Shown here: one piece after another, positions 58,493 through 64,000 of the stretch
How the letters are laid out: the number at the start of each line of letters is the position of its first letter
Numbering within the stretch: position 1 is the stretch's first letter
NCBI GenBank assembly: GCA_030737835.1
Contig: CM060856.1
Span: 19,651,941 to 19,715,940 of the forward strand
Source of the DNA: Acorus gramineus
Lineage: Eukaryota > Streptophyta > Magnoliopsida > Acorales > Acoraceae
Length of the DNA stretch: 64,000 nucleotides
Direction: 5' to 3'
Program-made: the position numbers and the translations under genes
The notes under the pieces: generated by a model
Database searches by the model: none
What the model was told of the DNA's origin: nothing
Seen by the model: the letters and a program-made list of their open reading frames with translations, nothing else

Positions 58493-58942
58493 CTTAGGAG
58501 TGGTAAACCAGTTGAACGAGTCGAATTTTGACATGTTCAAACTCGACTCGTTTATAAACGAGTTGAGCCGAGCCGAGCCGAGCTCACGAGCTTCAACGAG
58601 CTTGGTGTTTTTCTTTATTATAGGGTTTTTAGGGGTTAAAAAAAAAATTTAACCTAAATGAGGCAAGTTCATGAATATAAATGAATATAACTTTGTATTG
58701 ATTTAATGTTTTGATTTTACAAAGGAATTGAGCTAAACTTCAACTAAGTTTTTTATAACACAAATGAGCCGAATTTGAATACAAAATGAAGCTTGATCCA
58801 AGTCCCGAGCCTAACCAAGTTTTAAAAAATGTTCAAGCTCGCTCATTTATCTAATTGAACGAGCCTGAACGAGCTTAAATCGAACTGAATCCGAGCAGAG
58901 TCTGAGCTGAGCCTGAAGGATTTTATTCATTTACCAGCTCTA
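58493..58942. mobile_element. Short hAT-type MITE rich in GAGC words
   Basis: GATGGAG(A/C) flanks both sides (58485-58492 and 58943-58950), an 8-bp duplication with one mismatch. The ends CTTAGGAGTGGTAAACC and TTTACCAGCTCTA are inverted. Interior words CGAGCCGAGC and CGAACTC are typical of the plant hAT MITEs built from 'GAGCTCGAGC' repeats. Length 450 bp. Confidence 0.8.
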
Positions 58943-58959
58943 GATGGAGCAGCGAGTTG

Positions 58960-59068
58960 GGTCAAAAATTAACTATTCGTGGATCCCATGATTTTTTATT
59001 TTTACCGTCCGATATAAACAAGGAAATGTGGCAGCCAAGAAACCCAAATAACAAAATCCGCAGTGTCA

Positions 59069-59151
<83 letters not shown>

Positions 59152-59703
59152 AGTCGATGGGGTGCGACCGTGCGCACGGTGCACCCCATCGTGCGCCCAG
59201 ATCGTGGACCGTCCGATCGATGGACCTCGCGATCGGACGGTCCACGTTTTAAAAAAAAAAACAAAAACGAAAACGAAGGGGGTCGGAAGGGCGTCGTCGG
59301 CAGGGGGTCGAGGGGGTCGGAAGGGCGTCGATGGGGTCGGAAGGGGGTCGAGGGGGTCGGAAGGGCGTCGTCGGCAGGGGGTCGAGGGGGTCGGAAGGGC
59401 GTCGTCGGCAGGGGGTCACTGTCGTCCGATCGAGAGAGAGAGACAGCGAGAGAGGTCGAGATTGAGAGAGAGAGAGAGAGAGAGCGAGAGAGTTCGAGAG
59501 ACAGCGAGAGAGAGAGAGACGGGGATTTCGAGGTGATTTTTTTTTTTAATTGACCGTCCGATCGCGAGGTCCATCGATCGGACGGTCTTTAAACGGGGCG
59601 CACGATGGGGTGCACCGTGCGCACGGTCGCACCCCATCGACTCCCTATATCTATATATATATATATATATATCTTGGAACCCACAACAGTTAATTTTTGA
59701 CCA
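58960..59703. mobile_element. Outer MITE split by (TA)n and a palindromic element
   Basis: GGTCAAAAATTAACTATTCG on the left pairs with GAACCCACAACAGTTAATTT plus TTGACC on the right, after complementing, over about 28 bp. Between them lie (TA)n tracts (59073-59148 and 59650-59672) and the foldback element at 59144-59650. Confidence 0.55.
59144..59650. mobile_element. Foldback element with about 100-bp GC-rich inverted ends
   Basis: ATATAGGGAGTCGATGGGGT then GCGACCGTGCGCACGGTGCA on the left is repeated exactly in reverse on the right, and GACCGTCCGATCGATGGACC then TCGCGATCGGACGGTC also pair, apart from a short mismatched stretch. The loop (59248-59551) holds a GGGGTCGGAAGGGCGTCG tandem array (59275-59415) and GAGAGA repeats. 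The arms also contain smaller palindromes (CCGTGCGCACGG; GACCGTCCGATCG...CGATCGGACGGTC). Long inverted ends without a transposase suggest a Mutator-like or foldback MITE. The TA-repeat target hides the duplication. Confidence 0.8.
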
Positions 59704-59929
59704 TACAATTTAAAAAAGGAAAAGGGGCAGCCTTGCACAGTAAGTCCAGCAGGTCCCAATAAAATATGAGTGAAGTAGAGGATCCAAATTGTGCATCCAC
59801 TCTCACATTTCAATAGAGTCCATCCATGAGACATACATAATCTGGCTTGAGAAGGCCTTTCAAGATTATAAATTTTATGGAAAAAGATATACTCAATCTC
59901 CATTGCAGTCCTAATTGTAGCCTATTCTA

Positions 59930-60150
59930 TTATTTTTATTTTAAATCATACATTCACCTTTTAAAGTGTATGCTATTATATGAAATTAAGTATATACTGA
60001 GATACATTAGTGTTTTTTTTTCATGGTAAAAAAATAAAAAAAAAATTGGGTCATATACTATGATAAGACCCATACATTATGATAGTGCAGTATATACTAT
60101 ATTATCATAGCGTACGAGGCTGCAAAAAAGATTGCGTGTATCAGCACTCA
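59930..60150. repeat. MITE family B, copy 3
   Basis: AAATCATACATTCACC, a T run, ATACTATGATAAGACCC, CAGTATATACTATATTATCA and GCAAAAAAGATTGCGTGTAT follow the same order as the copy at 12545-12790. Confidence 0.5.
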
Positions 60151-60882
60151 AATTTTATTGTCCACCATCAACCATGGGTCTAAACCTTAACGTTAGATTA
60201 GACAAATTATTACACTTTTTAATTCTTTCTTTCTTTTTCTTTCATTTGTGCAAATGAGCTCTAAGGTCAATTCGATTATGTATAAGCCTCCAATGCAATT
60301 GGATGAGAGATTTAATCAAATTGCATAGACTAGTTCACAGTTGATAGGTGAGTAAATACACACCCTTAAACATTGAATAGTATTGATGTGTAACATTATT
60401 GCACGTCGAATATGGAGGTCGAGGAATGCTGTGATCATCAAAGGGTCTGCTTTCTATTTCAAGAACTCGTGAGAGATAACGCGGCTTACCATCAAAGACC
60501 GGGACAAATGGATTTGTGATATTGCTAACATCCATAGTAGTTATCACATTTTACATATCACTGTGTAGCAGCATGGATCCAGGGGTTTGGATAGAAAGAA
60601 GCTTTTTCTATATACTCATTTTGTTTTGATGAATGCGTGTAGCTCTTGTCGAGAGGTTATATTTTTTCTTTTTATTTTACTCTATTCTCTCTCACCACCA
60701 ATTCAGACATGTTCTATCTTAAACTATTTGAAAATAGAATATGACCACATTTTCTCAAAAAAACACTATTGCACGTCAATTTCTAATTTAAAGACTCTGG
60801 ACTTTCTTAACAATGGGCGATATATATTTTATTACGTGTAAGTGTCTTCTTCTGAAAGAAAGAAAAAAAAAAAAATTTGATG
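60151..60882. other. Intergenic, no gene seen
   Basis: AT-rich sequence. A minus-strand frame at 60335-60547 (SRVLEIESRPFDDHSIPRPP) is open but not recognised. Confidence 0.45.
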
Positions 60883-61583
60883 CACTACTACAAAAATTGT
60901 AATAACCCACGATACTAAAGATCACGGTTAGCATTAAATCGTGATAATAGCTACTAAAGATCACGGTTTTTATTAAACCGTGATCGTTGACTGCATAAAA
61001 CCAATTTTAAGTTTTTTGACATTAACATTTTATCACGGTTACTACAAAAAGCATGATTAAATCTACTCTATTATCACGGTTTTAATGGACCGTGATCAAC
61101 TGACCATATTTGATCACGGTTTGTATAACTTACAATTATGGTGACATTCAAACCGTGATTAAAAATTATACTCATAATTATGAAGAAATAAAAAATCACG
61201 ATTTATATAATTATATGATCGAATAAATTATTTTTAACTAAAATATTTAAAATGAATAAATTAGCTAGGACATTTGATAACGGTTTTCTGCATTTCATAT
61301 TCATAATTTATTTTTTTATATTATTAATTGATAACGTCTCTATGATATGTGATAAAAAGTCATCATAAGATCACGGTTTAAAATATACCGAGATCAAATA
61401 GTTTTGAGTTAATCCCTAATACCCACCAAAACACAGTATCAAAACCCTAATACCCATCCCCACATTAAAAGATCACGGTTTAAAGCCCAACCGTCCCCAC
61501 CACTGTTAACAAAAAAAAAAAAACACTGTTACCAAGAATAAAAAAAAGAATAGACCCAACCCCACCGTCCCCACCAAATCAAA

Positions 61584-62120
61584 CGGGGTGCGCCAGGCCG
61601 GCCCATTTAAACGGGCTGGGCCGGGCCGGGCCATTTAAACGGGCTGTACCGTGTCGGCCCGTTAATTTTGACGGGCCGTGCTGTGCCTGGCCCCACCAGG
61701 CCAACGCCTCCACGGGCCTAGTGGGCCAGCCCATGATTTTTAAAAAAATAGATTTTTTAATTTTTTTAATTTTAAACTTTATTTTTCTTAATATTATACG
61801 CACAAAAATTATATAAATGTATTACATATACATATATACACACAAAAACATTCTATATATACTTGATAAAACAATGAGATGAGACACTTATTCAACATAT
61901 CATATGCTCTATCTACTATAAATTGTCATGCTGTGCCATGCTTATCGTGCCGTGCTCATTAACGTGCTGTGTCGAAAATGGCCCAAGTGTCACAAAGTTG
62001 ACCCGACACAGCCCATAAGCCTTTTTCTGCCGTTAATGTGCCGTGTCTTATTGTGTCTGTTTCTTAATGTGCTGTGCTTCATGCCGTGCTGTGCCGGCAC
62101 GGGCCGTTTTACACCTCTAC
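61584..62120. mobile_element. hAT-type GGCCCG/CCGTGC repeat
   Basis: GGGTGCGCCAGGCCGGCCCA at the left and GGCACGGGCCGTTTTACACC at the right frame an AT-rich centre. The complement of the right end, TAGAGGTGTAAAACGGCCCG, is a known type of plant hAT MITE end. Many CGGGCC and GTGCCGTG words. No clean target duplication was found. Confidence 0.55.
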
Positions 62121-62312
62121 ACGGTGAAATCTCCACCATCTATGGGCCGTATCTCCACCGCCGGATCTCCATCCCGTAGCCCACCATCGGATCTCCTCCC
62201 CGTGTGCTCTCTAATCTCTTATCTTGTTGTTTTTTATTTTTTTCTTTATTCTTTAATTGATTGATTGGATCTATGACATAAAAGAGGAAAATCTGGAAAG
62301 GTAGATAAGATC

Positions 62313-62331
62313 AGAGAGAGAGAGAGAGAGA
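62313..62331. repeat. (GA)n microsatellite
   Basis: About nine GA units in otherwise AT-rich sequence. From here to the right edge the sequence is AT-rich with a short tandem TTTAATGATAATCATTTATA (63027 and 63071) and no supportable gene. Confidence 0.9.
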
Positions 62332-64000
62332 GCATTTACATGTGTTTGGGGAGAGATGTTGCGGATTCGAAAGTGAAAGGGGTTGGGGAAAGATTTAGAT
62401 ATGGTGAGGGGTTAGAGGTTTGGACTGAAAATATTAAAGAGTTGGTGAGTGTATGTTTTCTTGTTGTCTGGTCCTCCTGCAGCAGTTCTAATTTTGGGGG
62501 TTTCTATTAGGGAATTATTTGATAAGAGTTGTTATGTTGTAAACTTTGTAGGCTTTTATTTAAATTTTCCATATAACATTATCATTTATTTTGAGATGTT
62601 CTATGTGGTGTAGGAATGGAAAAAATTTCATGTGTATGTACTAATGAGATTTCTATATGATAGTGTTCTACGAAAGAGAATTGATGAGGTTTTCATTTAT
62701 AGTTTTCTATTTATATGAAGATAAATATTGATTATAATAATTCTATAATGTGAACACTGAAGAAAAAAATTATTATAAATTTTTTAAAGCTTGATTCAAT
62801 TAGGTGTTATTGATGTGGAAAAAAACATTTGATTTTATATAATTTAATTACTCATAACATCTTTGTATTCCTTTTAATGCTTGTTTGTGTGAAAAGAAAT
62901 AGCAGGAATTTAGTCCCATTTTTAGTCGGAAACATAGTCTGTCCATATTTTCAAAATTTTAAAATTATATATATATATTATCTACTGATATATGTATTTT
63001 TATAAGATGTAAAATATATATTTTAATAAGTTTAATGATAATCATTTATAGAAAATGTTTTTTTTATATATTTAATGATAATCATTTATAGAAAATGTTT
63101 GTTTTATATATTTAATGATAATATATAATTTATATATATTATATATTTTAATATATAGTTGTACCCATAAATTTTGAGCTTTCATCATTGGTTTCATTAA
63201 TGTTTTTTTCTATTTCTTTGGGAAAATCTAATCTTTTACTTTTTTATCTTTAATTCCATATGTATTTGAATTTGGATTCTGGGTGTCCAATAAAAGAATG
63301 ATCTTTATCCAAAATTATTGAGAATTTAATCCTTGTCAGTTTCATATAAGAATTTTTATGCAAAATAAGATACTCTTCTAATTTTACTGTTCTTGTTATG
63401 AAACTGTTCTTTTAGGCCCTTTATGATCTTGTTTGCTATTTCATCACTCATGCTGATCTAAAGATGTTTGCTTGTTTGCCTCAACTATTTATAGAAGGTG
63501 AATGCAAATTTTAGTTATTGATTTATCAATCCTACATCTATGTCTGCCTCAAAATAATTAATAGTTGTGCGAGATCTGATTGATAGATTTGGGAATGCTC
63601 CCCATGTCGATCTATTTCTATTGCCTTATAATCCGGGGTGATTTTCTAAATTTCATAAGTTATTTATAATATTATGTTCATTAAATTTTTAACAATCTCA
63701 TGTTTTAATTATTGAAAATGTTTAGCCAACATTGGATCTTATTGATCGTGAGCCCCAAAGAACATATTGTTTACTATTTGGATCCATTGGCGAATTTAAT
63801 TTGTAAAGAAATCAAAACTATGATAAACCTGTAAGTATTTTGATGTTCATGTATCCTCATATATATTACAACACAACTCTTAATCTCAAAATTGTTTCTT
63901 TGTAAGACATTGAAAACATACCACATGAGTATTAGAAGCAAGTAAAAAAAAATTACCTCTTAGATTCAAGTCTCGGTATGATTATTGTATCTTATAATTT

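Larger units (their letters stand above)
60883..64000. mobile_element. CACTA-type element, left end only
   Basis: The left end CACTACTACAAAAATTG is followed by about ten copies of ATCACGGTTT or its complement AAACCGTGAT between 60930 and 61480, some back to back as small palindromes. Such subterminal arrays are the transposase-binding regions of CACTA elements. No right end (TTTTTGTAGTAGTG-like) is in view, so the element either continues past the window or is truncated. No transposase frame is seen. A hAT-type insertion lies at about 61584-62120. How far right the element really extends is unknown. Confidence 0.55.

Noticed and set aside
58957-59553. 198-codon frame with a Tyr-Ile repeat
   Set aside because: It is a translation of the (TA)n microsatellite and the GC-rich foldback, not a gene.

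Overview
This is flowering-plant nuclear DNA, most likely from a eudicot. It is AT-rich, its introns are GT-AG, its genes are sparse and of plant families (CYP89A-type P450, BPS1-like protein, NIP-type aquaporin, PXC2/IRK-type LRR receptor), and most of the space between them is layered transposon debris. All calls come from reading the sequence; no database search was run. I saw no tRNA, rRNA, CRISPR array or organelle insert.

Layout. 1-5.3 kb: LTR-retroelement-like sequence split by a 1.5-kb CACTA element, then two MITEs. 6.4-8.5 kb: the GC-rich 5' part of an LRR receptor-kinase gene, with its own TATA-like site and an intact 366-codon frame, lies between Harbinger-like inverted ends with matching TTA flanks. 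It may be a Pack-type gene capture. 9.8-11.5 kb: an apparently whole, intronless CYP89A-type P450 on the minus strand. 12.5-14.6 kb: MITEs and a LINE 3' end. 15.8-18.9 kb: a BPS1-like gene on the minus strand with a probable 5'-UTR intron; an in-frame TGA sits just before a conserved internal Met. 19-24.2 kb: a gene-bearing MITE candidate, then a fragment of a second P450 exon cut in two by a hAT-type element that itself holds a Ty3/Gypsy-type solo LTR. 25.7-30.2 kb: MITEs and hAT elements. 31.7-37.3 kb: a short-LTR Copia fossil with 5-bp target duplications and a nested solo LTR. 37.3-50 kb: AT-rich sequence with an inverted repeat, a Copia fragment, a LINE fragment and tandem duplications. 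50.0-57.5 kb: a four-coding-exon boric-acid-channel gene (NIP5;1 type) on the plus strand, with three AUG-stop (ATGTAA) elements upstream of the start and a 5-kb first coding intron full of MITEs. 58-64 kb: nested hAT and foldback elements, then the left end of another CACTA element that runs toward the window edge.

The genes do not form a pathway or cluster. The two observations I rate highest are the possible Pack-Harbinger capture of a receptor ectodomain and the triple, partly duplicated AUG-stop leader of the NIP5;1-type gene, which suggests boron-responsive control. The bisected P450 exon is a very clear insertion record.
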